This document shows, in pieces, positions 43,909 through 51,987 of a DNA stretch of 64,000 nt; positions within the stretch are counted from its first letter, which is position 1; every line of letters starts with the position of its first letter. Source of the stretch: JAOPZW01 sp963788935 (lineage in GTDB: Bacteria > Actinomycetota > Thermoleophilia > Solirubrobacterales > Solirubrobacteraceae); assembly GCA_963788935.1 (NCBI GenBank), contig CAWBIM010000017.1, forward strand, positions 440,122-504,121. Reading direction: 5' to 3'. The translations under genes were made by a program, and so were the position numbers. The notes beneath the pieces were generated by a model. The model made no database searches, had not been told where the DNA came from, and saw nothing but the letters and a program-made list of their open reading frames with translations.

Positions 43909-43968
43909 CTAGCGCCGCCGGGCGACGCGTCGCGAGGTACGTCGAGCGACTCTTCGAGAAGCGAACAT
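43909..43968 (-). CDS. Arginine-rich 19-residue peptide
   Basis: GGAGGAATTGCA precedes an ATG at 43968 that encodes MFASRRVARRTSRRVARRR and a TAG. Ten of 19 residues are Arg. The near-perfect SD and its position between two co-oriented genes suggest real translation. It may be a DNA- or RNA-binding or membrane-active micropeptide, or a leader affecting the downstream genes. Confidence 0.4.
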   Translation of the reverse strand: MFASRRVARRTSRRVARRR

Positions 43969-44013
43969 TGCAATTCCTCCGGGGTGGTGTCGTGGTTTGC
44001 CGTCGGGGCGGGC

Positions 44014-44553
44014 TCAGCGCGCGGCCGCGGTCTCCAACTCGTGGAGCTGCGCCGCGTCCTCGTTCGACAGAAGCCCGATCTCGACGAGGTCGAGCGGGCT
44101 GATGAACCCGTCGCTGACGCGGAAGCCGCCTGCGCGCGCGATCGCGTCGCGGAGGCCCACCGCCCAGTGGTGCTCGATCAGCAGAAGCGCGGCGGCCGAG
44201 TCGTTGGGGATCTCCTCGAGGACGTCCCATGCGTCGTCGTCGTCGAAGACCTGAACGCCGTCGGCGCCCGCCTCGGCGCCGGCGACCGCGCCGGCCTCGA
44301 GGCCGGCCTCCCCTTCGATGCCCAGGCCGACAAGAGCGCCGACCTTGGAACCGAGCTCGATCGCCTCCTCCTTGGAGAGGTTGCTGAGGTGCTGGACCTC
44401 GATCTCGCCGTCGGCGTCCTTGTGCACGGCGAGCGCGTCGATCACGCGCACCGTGTCGCTCTCGCGGAGCCGCTCGAGCTCCGCGACGATCTCGCCGTGG
44501 AAGTCCGGCTCGTTGAAGCCCAGGACGATGAGCTGCACTGGTCCTATCGCCAT
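44014..44553 (-). CDS. DUF1269/DUF6325-like protein
   Basis: From ATG 44553 (AAAGGAG upstream) the 179-aa protein begins MAIGPVQLIVLGFNEPDFHG and continues EIVAELERLRESDTVRVIDA, then an acidic region. A Gly/Ala segment resembling the DUF1269 membrane loop (GALVGLGIEGEAGLEAGAVA) and AALLLIEHHWAVGLRDAIAR follow. The family is common in actinobacteria with no known activity. A second, shorter relative lies at 53661-54068. Confidence 0.75.
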   Translation of the reverse strand: MAIGPVQLIVLGFNEPDFHGEIVAELERLRESDTVRVIDALAVHKDADGEIEVQHLSNLSKEEAIELGSKVGALVGLGIEGEAGLEAGAVAGAEAGADGVQVFDDDDAWDVLEEIPNDSAAALLLIEHHWAVGLRDAIARAGGFRVSDGFISPLDLVEIGLLSNEDAAQLHELETAAAR

Positions 44554-44698
44554 CGGTGTCTCCTTTGTGGAGCCGGGGTCCTGTTGACGCGACTGCGCCT
44601 GGATCCCCGATGCTGGACCGAGGCTTCCAGGCCGCGAAACGGCCGACAACCGTGCGTGCACCCATCGTCCGAGGGCACGCGTACGAACCCCGGCGCCG

Positions 44699-45873
44699 CT
44701 ATCCGGCGTGCACGGTGTCGTCCGGCCGTTCGCCGCCGAACAACCTCGCTCCGCGGAGCGTCCGCCCGAGCTCCCCTGGCCGGACGTCCTCGAACTCCTC
44801 GAGGGTCCTGCGCCGCAGCCACTCGAGCCACACGAAGGCGCCGATGGCGACGAGCGCGACGGGGAGCAGATGCCCGGTCCACGGCACGGGCCCCCACCAC
44901 ACGAGCAGGAGCAGCGCGACCGCCAGGCCTCCCCGGGCGATCGCGGCGTGGGTGCGCAGGCCCGGCGCGCTCACGCGGCGCGCGGCGGTCGCGACGCGTC
45001 CCGACCCGGCGAGCCAGGCGCCCGAGGCCACGATGAGCCCGAACAGCATCGAGCCCTCCGCGGCATCGACCAGGAGTGACGTCGCGATGCTCCAGACGTC
45101 GCCGGCGACCGCGTGCGCATTCGGTGCGTCGGCCAACGAGTCGACGAGCCACGCGCCCGCGACGCGCCGGAGCGCGAGCACGGCGATGCCGGCCACGATC
45201 ACGCAGATCCCGACGGTCGCCACGGTGTGCCGCCGGTCGTTGCTCAGGGCGATCGCCCCCGCGAACGAGGCGATGCCGAGGATCACCAGCACCCACAGCC
45301 CGTCCCGGAACAGGGAGACCGCATCCTGCGCGGTCTTCACCTGGTCGGACTTCAGCACCTGGACCGTGGCCACGCTGGGGGGCAGGCGGTCCGTCGCGCC
45401 CGCCGGAAGTCCCGTGCCCTTCGCGACCGTCGTCGAGCAGGCCCTTGACGTCGAGGTTGACCTCGCCGCCGGGGGCGAGGCTTTCCGTCGACCAGCGCCA
45501 GGAGCGCGCGGTGGGCCCGCCGGTTGGCGGTCTGCCACGCCTTGAGCGCCGCGGCGGTGCCGAGGACCCGCGGGGCGTTGCGCAGCGCGACCTCGCGCAG
45601 GCCGCTCGCGGCGGGCGCGGCAAGCGGCTGGAGCCGCCGCGGCAGCGTGTCGCGCAGGCGCTGCGTGACGGCGTCGGTGTCGTACAAGCGGTCGACGAGC
45701 GTCACCGCGAGCGCGGTGCGGATCTGGTCGTTCTCGAGCAGGCGCGAGCTCGTCGCGACCCAGTTGTCCGTGTTGAGCGCCTGACGCTGCGCCCAGACGC
45801 CGAAGATCGCCGCGGTCCAGAGCAACGTTCCGACGACGAGCAGCGTCGCCGCCCCGATTCGCCTGGCCGACAT
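44699..45873 (-). CDS. Uncharacterised integral membrane protein; two frameshifts
   Basis: MSARRIGAATLLVVGTLLWT opens a protein of about 390 aa: one TM helix, a soluble extracytoplasmic part (TDNWVATSSRLLENDQIRTA, LYDTDAVTQRLRDTLPRRLQ), then four helices (LWVLVILGIASFAGAIALSN onward). A Glu/Arg-rich cytoplasmic tail (RRRTLEEFEDVRPGELGRTL) ends it. The frame changes near 45490 and 45430. This layout is common in actinobacterial membrane proteins of unknown function. Palindrome J lies 36 bp before the start. Confidence 0.7.
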
Positions 45874-45909
45874 GTCAGCGACTCTCCGCCCGGACGGGGT
45901 GAGCGGACT

Positions 45910-45925
45910 TCACCCACCGGGATGA
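45910..45925. promoter_or_regulatory. Regulon palindrome J (4-nt spacer variant)
   Basis: TCACCC-ACCG-GGATGA ends 36 bp before ATG 45873. GAGAGT at -13 to -8 is the candidate -10. The spacer is one base shorter than in the other copies. It lies in a 339-bp gap (45874-46212) shared with palindrome K. Confidence 0.5.
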
Positions 45926-45985
45926 TGGCGACGCGAGACCGGTCACGACGGGCTCCCTGCGAACACGATCCGGAGGAATGTGGAC

Positions 45986-46090
45986 ATGCGGGACAGTCCC
46001 TTTCGCGTCGAGCCGGTGTCCGGGACGGACGACCGTGGGGACCCGAGTGTCGACCCCCGCCCGATCGCCGCCATCACCCGATCGGGGTGA
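45986..46090 (+). CDS. Possible 34-residue peptide
   Basis: GGAGGA is 8 bp before ATG 45986. The frame encodes MRDSPFRVEPVSGTDDRGDP and 14 more residues, with its stop inside palindrome K. Only the SD supports it; composition is uninformative. Confidence 0.2.
   Translation: MRDSPFRVEPVSGTDDRGDPSVDPRPIAAITRSG
46074..46090. promoter_or_regulatory. Regulon palindrome K (best match to consensus)
   Basis: TCACCC-GATCG-GGGTGA has perfect 6-bp arms and a near-palindromic centre. GACGAT at 46114-46119 is 24 nt past the core, as at palindrome F. The amphi-Trp gene starts at 46213, so the leader would be about 87 nt. Confidence 0.7.
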
Positions 46091-46212
46091 CGATCCGTTC
46101 GCGAACGCGTCCCGACGATCGCGCCGGCGGATTGCGGCCGGGGAGGCGCGCCACCCGCGGTTCGGGTGCCGGCACCCTCGCGGCCGCCGGGCGTGCTCCG
46201 TAGGTTCGATCG

Positions 46213-46467
46213 ATGGAATTGCTCGAGATCACCGCGAAGGAGCGCGTCGGCCGCGAGGTCGCAGCGAACCGGCTCCACGCGCTCGCCGACGCCCTCGCCC
46301 GCCACAACGACGTCGAGTTCGAGCGCGGCGGGCTGCGGTTCAAGGTGCGGGTCCCGGACCAGGTCGAGCTCAAGATCGAGTTCGAGGTCGAGGACGACGA
46401 GACCGAGCTCGAGATCGAGCTCCGCTGGCCGTCGCGGGCGCTTCAGCCCTCGTCGTCGATCTCGTAG
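46213..46467 (+). CDS. Amphi-Trp domain protein
   Basis: The 84-aa protein (MELLEITAKERVGREVAANR, LHALADALARHNDVEFERGG, VELKIEFEVEDDETELEIEL ending RW) has the amphipathic alternating Glu/hydrophobic strands and terminal Trp of the amphi-Trp family. The function is unknown. Its 3' end overlaps the convergent CMD gene by 25 bp. Confidence 0.8.
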   Translation: MELLEITAKERVGREVAANRLHALADALARHNDVEFERGGLRFKVRVPDQVELKIEFEVEDDETELEIELRWPSRALQPSSSIS

Positions 46468-46775
46468 CCCATCGCGAGCGCGAGGCGCGGCGCGCCGGCG
46501 ACGACGCAGGCGAGCCCGACCGCGGGCCCGATCGCCACCAGCACGTCGAGGATCTCCTCGTCCGTGGCGCCGGTCGACTGCGCGAGCTCGACCGTCCAGC
46601 GCAGCGACGCGGTGGAGGCACCCACCGCCAACAGCGCGCCGACCCGGACAAGGGCTTCCGCCTTGCGATCGAGGCTCGACGTCGGCGACAGTCCGGACCC
46701 GACGGCGAGCACCGACCCGACGAGCTTCTCGTCGTTGAGCGCCAACCGGCGCAGCTTCTGCTCGATGCCATTCAC
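46443..46775 (-). CDS. Carboxymuconolactone decarboxylase-like (CMD/AhpD fold) protein
   Basis: The 110-aa all-helical protein contains LDRKAEALVRVGALLAVGAS, LAQSTGATDEEILDVLVAIG and a C-terminal helix. This matches the CMD repeat (ATDEEILDVLVAIGPAVGL). The Cys pair of peroxidase-active AhpD (CxxC) is missing, so peroxidase activity is unlikely. Palindrome L lies 62 bp upstream with TACGCT as -10. Confidence 0.75.
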   Translation of the reverse strand: MNGIEQKLRRLALNDEKLVGSVLAVGSGLSPTSSLDRKAEALVRVGALLAVGASTASLRWTVELAQSTGATDEEILDVLVAIGPAVGLACVVAGAPRLALAMGYEIDDEG

Positions 46776-46837
46776 GTCCAGGGATCACCGCCGTCCATGC
46801 TTTCGCGGCAGCGTAGAAACGCTGGCCCGGGCGGGCA

Positions 46838-46854
46838 TCGCCCGAACGGGGTGA
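46838..46854. promoter_or_regulatory. Regulon palindrome L upstream of the CMD gene
   Basis: TCGCCC-GAACG-GGGTGA sits between the LuxR stop and the CMD gene. TACGCT (46810-46815, minus strand) is exactly 23 nt from the core. Confidence 0.7.
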
Positions 46855-46859
46855 TCCGT

Positions 46860-49133
46860 TCAGGCGTCGAGCAGGCCGAGCAGGCGGGCGCTCGAGACCG
46901 CCTCGGTGCGCGACGAGGCGTCGAGCTTGCGGTACACGGCGTGGGCCTGCGTCTTGATCGTGTTCGCCGACACCTGGAGGCGCCCAGCGATCTCCCGGAA
47001 CGAGAGATGCGTCGGGAGCAGCCGCAGCACGCGCAGCTCGGCGGTCGTGAGCGACGTGGGACCGAGGATGGCGGCGCTCGAGAACGAGTCGGCGCGCGCC
47101 CACGACTCGTCGAGCCACTCCTTGAGCACGACGGCGTCGGGCGCGCGGGCCGCGAGCCGCGAGGCCTCGGAGAGCAGGGTCCGCGCGCCGACGACGTCGC
47201 TCAGCCGCAGCGCCGCATGGGCGAGCAGGAGGCGCGTCTCCGCCTCGTACCAGGGCGTGAAGTCCGCCAACATCGCCAGCAGGCGGGCGCCTTCCCGCAT
47301 GTCGCGCTGCGCGTCGTCGACGCGCCCGCGGTGGGCCCGGTCGAGCGCGGAAGCCGCGTACACGAGCGCCGCGAGCGGATAGTCGGCGAGGCCCACCCGC
47401 TCCACCTGCATCCGTGCGCGGGAGATGCACAGCTCGGCCGTGGTCCAGTCGTCTTCCTCGGACGCGAGCACGCCGAGCTGGGCGAGGCACAGGACCTGGA
47501 CGCTCGGCGCCGCCACCGCACCGTGGCGCACGCCGTCCTCGAGGTGCCCGCGCGCGCGGTCGCGTTCGCCGGTCAGGTGCAGCGCCGCGCCCTGGAGGAG
47601 TCCGCAGAGCGCAAGCCAGGGGGCGTCGTCCGGCACCAGCGCGCTCGCGGCGGCCGCGTCGTCGTGCATCCGGCCGAGACCGTCGCGCGCGATGAGCGCG
47701 CGCATGATCGCGACGACCGCGTCGCCGGACGCCGGAGGCTCGGCACCCCGGTCGGCGGCCGCGCACCAATGCTCGACGAGGTCGCTGTCACCGGTCGCGA
47801 GCTCGCTCGTCGCCGCGGCCAGCGCGAGCGGCGCATGGCGGGCGATCTGCTCCGGCGTGAAGCGATCCAGCCAGCGGCGGATCATCGCGTGGCGACCGTC
47901 GGTGACGTAGCCGGCCGCGACGCCCCAGAGCAGGTCGCCGGCCACCTCGACCTCGCCCGCCGCGATGGCGTGGTGGATCGCCCGCTCGACCTCCCCGCGA
48001 CCGGCGTGCCATGAGCTCGCGCGCCGGTGCACCTCGGCTTCGGCCTCCGGCTCGATCCGGCGCAGCTCCGCCTGCAGCATGTCCGCGAACAGGCCGTGGT
48101 AGCGGTAGCGGCCGTCCGCTCGGTCGAGCGGGACGAGCATGAGATTGGATCGGGCGAGCTCGCGCAGCGTCCCGCCCGAGCCCGGCCGGGCGAGCACGGC
48201 GTCGCACAGCGGGCCGGAGAGGTCGTCGAGCACCGAGGTCCGCGTCAGGAAGCTCAGGCGGTCGCGCGGAAGGTCGGCGAGCAGCTCGTCGCGCAGGTAG
48301 TCCGCCACGATCCTGTCGTCACCGGCGAAGCCGGCCAGCGCCCGATCGCGATCCGGCTGGTCCTGCAGCGACAGCGCCGCGAGATAGAGGCCGGCGGGCC
48401 AGCCCTCCGTGCGCTGCACGAGCAGGTCGATGTCGCGCGAGCGCAGCCCGAGCCCCGTCAGCAGCAGACCGGCCTCGGCACGCGTCATGACGAGGTCGCG
48501 CGCCCGCAGCTCGGTGACGTGGCGATGCGCGCGCATGCGCCCGACGGGCAGCGGAGGCTCGATGCGCGAGGCCAGCGCGAGCTGCGAGCCGCGCGGCATG
48601 TGATCGACGAGGACGCGCAGGACGTCATGGGCGCCGGGCGCGGTGATGCGATGCACGTCGTCCAGGACGAGCACGAACGGGCGCCGGCGAGCCGCGATGG
48701 CCTCACCCAGGCGGCGCGCCACCGGTTCCACGTCCTGCGGGCCGCACGCCGACAGGGCGGCGAAGATCTCGCGCCCGACGGGCTCGATCTCGTCCAGGGC
48801 GAGCGCGATGGCGGCCATCAGCTGCGCGGCGCCGTTGTCGTCATCCTCGACGGAGAGCCATCCGAACGGCCGCGGATCCTCCTCCGCCCACTCCACGAGC
48901 ACCGTCGTCTTGCCGTAGCCGGCCGGGGCGACCAGGAGCGCCAGCGGAACGTCGCGCGCAGCGGCGAGGCGCTCGACGAGTCGTCCGCGGGCGACCAGGC
49001 CGGGGCGGAACGGCGGGCGCGAACGCACGAGGGCGGCCGGCTTGGCGGGGAAGGCGTGGGGCAGCCGCGGCCCGCTGCGGGGCCGGACGGTGCGTGGAGC
49101 TGGTGCGCTGAGTGCCGTCGCTGATCTCGTCAC
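46860..49133 (-). CDS. MalT-like LuxR family transcriptional regulator (STAND ATPase)
   Basis: The 757-aa protein has Walker A (LLVAPAGYGKTT, about 67-77), Walker B-like FVLVLDDVHRITAPGAHDVL and a winged-helix segment. A TPR-like helical sensor region (WHAGRGEVERAIHHAIAAGE onward) and a C-terminal LuxR HTH (LTTAELRVLRLLPTHLSFRE, VSANTIKTQAHAVYRKLDAS) complete it. MalT-type regulators bind an inducer and ATP, oligomerise and activate promoters. It is a candidate regulator for the palindromes, one of which (M) lies about 125 bp upstream. The GTG start gives the shortest sensible N-terminus. Confidence 0.88.
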   Translation of the reverse strand: MTRSATALSAPAPRTVRPRSGPRLPHAFPAKPAALVRSRPPFRPGLVARGRLVERLAAARDVPLALLVAPAGYGKTTVLVEWAEEDPRPFGWLSVEDDDNGAAQLMAAIALALDEIEPVGREIFAALSACGPQDVEPVARRLGEAIAARRRPFVLVLDDVHRITAPGAHDVLRVLVDHMPRGSQLALASRIEPPLPVGRMRAHRHVTELRARDLVMTRAEAGLLLTGLGLRSRDIDLLVQRTEGWPAGLYLAALSLQDQPDRDRALAGFAGDDRIVADYLRDELLADLPRDRLSFLTRTSVLDDLSGPLCDAVLARPGSGGTLRELARSNLMLVPLDRADGRYRYHGLFADMLQAELRRIEPEAEAEVHRRASSWHAGRGEVERAIHHAIAAGEVEVAGDLLWGVAAGYVTDGRHAMIRRWLDRFTPEQIARHAPLALAAATSELATGDSDLVEHWCAAADRGAEPPASGDAVVAIMRALIARDGLGRMHDDAAAASALVPDDAPWLALCGLLQGAALHLTGERDRARGHLEDGVRHGAVAAPSVQVLCLAQLGVLASEEDDWTTAELCISRARMQVERVGLADYPLAALVYAASALDRAHRGRVDDAQRDMREGARLLAMLADFTPWYEAETRLLLAHAALRLSDVVGARTLLSEASRLAARAPDAVVLKEWLDESWARADSFSSAAILGPTSLTTAELRVLRLLPTHLSFREIAGRLQVSANTIKTQAHAVYRKLDASSRTEAVSSARLLGLLDA

Positions 49134-49258
49134 GGGTTCCGCCCGGTTCGGCGCGAGCCTCCCGTTTCGGTCGCGTGGGCGGCAAGGGCGCAAGCCTCCC
49201 TGTTCGCGAAGGCGCGCACCCCACGCCCGGCGGGTGCTCCCCACGCGACCGCGCCGTT

Positions 49259-49275
49259 TCACCCTGATCGGGCGA
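49259..49275. promoter_or_regulatory. Regulon palindrome M (weak)
   Basis: TCACCC-TGATC-GGGCGA lies in the 248-bp gap between the LuxR gene and the coiled-coil gene. No xAnnnT is found at the usual distance on either side, so function is less certain. Confidence 0.4.
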
Positions 49276-49381
49276 TGTCCACGCCGTTCGGCGCTCCCGG
49301 CGCGGTGGTGCGCGCCTCCCGGCCCATGCAGGTGCACCACATTGCCCGCACGCCGGCACAGTGGAAGGCTCGCGACCATTC

Positions 49382-49588
49382 ATGACCGAGCACCCGCTCA
49401 CCGCGACCGCGAGAGCCCTGCGCGCGATGGAGGCCCTGGCCGCGGACCTCGCGACCGAGCGCCGTGAGGTGGCCGCCCTGCGACGCGAGAACGCGAGCCT
49501 CCGGGCCGAGGTCGAACGGCTCAAGGCGGCCCGAGGTCCTGAGCCCGAGCTCGAGGCGGCGCTCGGCCGTCCTCCTCCATCCGCTTGA
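49382..49588 (+). CDS. Small coiled-coil protein, 68 aa
   Basis: MTEHPLTATARALRAMEALA is followed by a heptad-like region (DLATERREVAALRRENASLR, AEVERLKAARG) with Leu every seventh residue, predicting a dimeric coiled coil. No DNA-binding basic region is obvious. ATG 49382 is preferred over GTG 49361. Just after the stop lies an imperfect repeat CATCCG-N7-CGGATG that may be a terminator. Confidence 0.55.
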   Translation: MTEHPLTATARALRAMEALAADLATERREVAALRRENASLRAEVERLKAARGPEPELEAALGRPPPSA

Positions 49589-49625
49589 CGCGGATGATCC
49601 GTGCCGGTCTGCGTCCGGGCCGGCG

Positions 49626-50192
49626 TCACACGGGCCGCGCGCCGGGAGGCAGGACGGTGCCCTCCACCGTCTCGCCCGGGCGCTCGAAGCCGTGCGCCGG
49701 CGCGGCGTCCAGCGGCGGCGCCCCGGCGAGCGGAGCGACCGGCCCCGCCGCCGCGGCGCGCGGCGACGCGTACAGCACGACCGTCCCGGCGACCTTGTCC
49801 TGCAGCCCCTGGCGGCGGTCGTCGACCAGCGAGAGCAGGAAGCCCGCACCGAACGGGATCGCGGCGAGGACCATCCCGCCCACACGCGCGCAGGCCCGCG
49901 CGAGTCCCACCGGCTCCCCGGCGGTGGTCGTGACCTCGAGGCCCATCAGCCGCATCCCGGGCGTGTGCCCGACGAGCGCCCAGAAGCCCGCGAAGTAGCC
50001 GCCGACGAAGACGATCCACGCCGTTGCGCTCACGAGCACGGTCGGAAGGTCGAGCGACTGCTCACCGGGGACGAGCGTCGACAGCACGAGGCCCAGCACG
50101 ACGCTCCCGACGAGGGCGATCGCGTTGACGATCACGACGTCGATGACGAGCGCCACGCCGCGCGTGACCACGCCGGCGTACGGAGGCGCCAT
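49626..50192 (-). CDS. RDD family membrane protein
   Basis: The 188-aa protein has RDD-domain features: YAGVVTRGVALVIDVVIVNA (with the Arg and Asp pair), FAGFWALVGHTPGMRLMGLE and GFLLSLVDDRRQGLQDKVAG. Four TM helices and a cytoplasmic Pro/Ala tail are predicted. The ATG lies 2 bp past the stop of the helical-repeat gene, so the two are coupled. RDD proteins are proposed transporters; the substrate is unknown. Confidence 0.85.
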   Translation of the reverse strand: MAPPYAGVVTRGVALVIDVVIVNAIALVGSVVLGLVLSTLVPGEQSLDLPTVLVSATAWIVFVGGYFAGFWALVGHTPGMRLMGLEVTTTAGEPVGLARACARVGGMVLAAIPFGAGFLLSLVDDRRQGLQDKVAGTVVLYASPRAAAAGPVAPLAGAPPLDAAPAHGFERPGETVEGTVLPPGARPV

Positions 50193-50194
50193 CG

Positions 50195-51097
50195 TCACGC
50201 CGCCGGCGCGCCGGCCGGCGACGGCGGATCCGGGGGGTCGACCCTGATGATGGGCTTCCGGCGCAGCAGCCTGCGCGCCGCGCGCTCCACGGTCGCGTCG
50301 GCCCCCACCGTCCGGGTGCGAACCTGACCGGCGACCTCGCCGGCGAGGCCGGCGCTGCTCTCGGCGATCGCCGAGCGGATCGCCGGGCTCTGGGCGACCT
50401 GGGTGACCACGCGCTGCAGCTCGTCGCTGACGAGGACCCGGTCGGTGAGGTCGTCGACCAGGCGGCTCTTCATGACCTGCACGATGAGGCGCTCGAGGCC
50501 GGGGCTCGCCAGGATCTGCGCGACGATCCGGTCCGTCGACGGGTTGTCGAGCACCTTGGCGATGAGCTCGTCGAGCGCCGGGCTCGCGAGCACGCGCGCG
50601 AAGATGCGATCGAGGTCCGGGCTCTCCACGACGCGCGCGACGATCGGGTCCGTCACGCGCTCGGTGAGCACGTCGTCGACGACGCGAAGGGGGAGCGGGC
50701 TGTCCGTGACCTGGGCGGCGACCCGCTCCAGCGTGCCGGCCTCGAGCATCCGCGCCGCGATGCGCTCGACGATCGCGTGCTCGACGACCGCACTCGTCAC
50801 CGAGTCGACGACCCCCTCGGCGACCGTGGTCTCGAGCTCCGCGCGCCACCGCTCCTCGTGGCGGCCGCCCTCCTCGACCAGGCTGTCGAGGACCGAGCGC
50901 CCGGCGCGGCGCGCCGGGCGCAGCGGCGGCGAGCGCCAGACGGGTCCACCGACGACGGCGGCGACGTGAGCCCCGTGGGCAAACGTGCGGGCGGCGCGGC
51001 GGTTGCCGGCGCCGAGCAGGCCGACGCCGGCCAGCGCGAGGGTCGCCGCGGTGGAGCGCGGAGCCGCCGCGTCGTCCGGGGATTGCGTCTCGTCCAT
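50195..51097 (-). CDS. Tandem helical-repeat protein, RDD partner
   Basis: The 300-aa protein (ATG 51097) carries a series of repeats of about 19-20 residues: TDPIVARVVESPDLDRIFAR, VLASPALDELIAKVLDNPST, DRIVAQILASPGLERLIVQV. Each has a (D/E)xI(V/A)xxV(L/V)xSPxLxxL pattern. The N-terminal segment has one hydrophobic stretch (ATLALAGVGLLGAGN). The repeats suggest an elongated solenoid at the membrane. No characterised family is recognised. It is co-transcribed with the RDD gene. Confidence 0.65.
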   Translation of the reverse strand: MDETQSPDDAAAPRSTAATLALAGVGLLGAGNRRAARTFAHGAHVAAVVGGPVWRSPPLRPARRAGRSVLDSLVEEGGRHEERWRAELETTVAEGVVDSVTSAVVEHAIVERIAARMLEAGTLERVAAQVTDSPLPLRVVDDVLTERVTDPIVARVVESPDLDRIFARVLASPALDELIAKVLDNPSTDRIVAQILASPGLERLIVQVMKSRLVDDLTDRVLVSDELQRVVTQVAQSPAIRSAIAESSAGLAGEVAGQVRTRTVGADATVERAARRLLRRKPIIRVDPPDPPSPAGAPAA

Positions 51098-51298
51098 GGA
51101 TCCGGTCCTGTCTCCCACGCCGGGTGCCGCGAATGGCCCGGCTGCGGCGACCGTCGCACGTCGGCGGCGCCCGCGCTACGGCGCAGCCCGGCATTCCGTC
51201 GGGGTGGCCACCCCCCGTGCGATGGCGTGTCCGTATCCCCCGCCACACGCAGGCGGGCGCCATTGCCGCGTATGCCCGCCCGCCGGAGGCTGTCCGTG

Positions 51299-51979
51299 AT
51301 GACGCTTCGGGTGGTCCTGGCCGACGACTCCTACCTGGTCCGCGAGGCCATCGTCCACGTGCTCGCCGACGTGCCCGAGGTCGAACTGGCCGCGGTGTGC
51401 AGTGACGTCGACGAGCTCCGGCGCGCCATCGAGGCCGAACGACCCGACGTCGTCGTGACCGACATCCGCATGCCGCCGACGGGGGACGACGAAGGCCTCC
51501 GCGTCGCGGCCGAGCTGCGCGACTCGCATCCGGAGATGGGCGTGGTCGTGCTCAGCCAGTACCTCGAGCCGCGGTACGCACTCGATCTCCTGGCCGAGGG
51601 CTCCGACGGTCGCGCCTACCTGCTCAAGGAGCGTGTCCACGACAAGGCCGATCTGACCGCGGCGATCGAGGCCACCGCGGCCGGAGGGTCGGTCATCGAC
51701 GCGAAGGTCGTCGACATGCTCGTCACCGTCCGCGCGCGCGTCGCCGCCTCGCCGCTCGCCGGACTCACGCCGCGGGAGCGCGCGATCCTCGGCGAGATCG
51801 CCGAGGGCAAGAGCAACGCCGCCATCGCCCGATCCCTGACCCTGAGCAAGCGCGCGGTCGAGAAGCACATCAACTCGCTGTTCACGAAGCTGGAGCTGCC
51901 CGAGTCCGAGGACGTGAGCCGGCGCGTCCGGGCCGCGCTGCTGTTCCTCGCCGACGAGGCCGGCGACAGCCCGGGCTGA
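51299..51979 (+). CDS. NarL/FixJ (LuxR-type) response regulator
   Basis: The 226-aa protein has a receiver domain with phosphoacceptor Asp55 (VVVTDIRMPPTGDDEGLRVA) and the conserved Lys of YLLKERVHDKADL. A C-terminal LuxR HTH follows (LTPRERAILGEIAEGKSNAA, LSKRAVEKHINSLFTKLELP). GGAGG precedes the ATG. It is closely similar to the convergent gene at 51988 and has no adjacent kinase. As a palindrome-binding type of regulator it is a prime candidate for the regional motif. Confidence 0.92.
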   Translation: MTLRVVLADDSYLVREAIVHVLADVPEVELAAVCSDVDELRRAIEAERPDVVVTDIRMPPTGDDEGLRVAAELRDSHPEMGVVVLSQYLEPRYALDLLAEGSDGRAYLLKERVHDKADLTAAIEATAAGGSVIDAKVVDMLVTVRARVAASPLAGLTPRERAILGEIAEGKSNAAIARSLTLSKRAVEKHINSLFTKLELPESEDVSRRVRAALLFLADEAGDSPG

Positions 51980-51987
51980 GCGGCGCG

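Noticed and set aside
45886..45902. CCGCCC-GGACG-GGGTGA near palindrome J
   Set aside because: Left arm matches only 4 of 6 and it would overlap the candidate -10; probably chance.
49573..49595. CATCCG-N7-CGGATG after the coiled-coil gene
   Set aside because: Arm spacing differs from the regulon palindrome and it lies at a 3' end, so it is more likely a terminator.
51190..51210. CATTCCGTCGGGGTGG resembling the regulon motif
   Set aside because: Only the right half resembles it; no inverted repeat.
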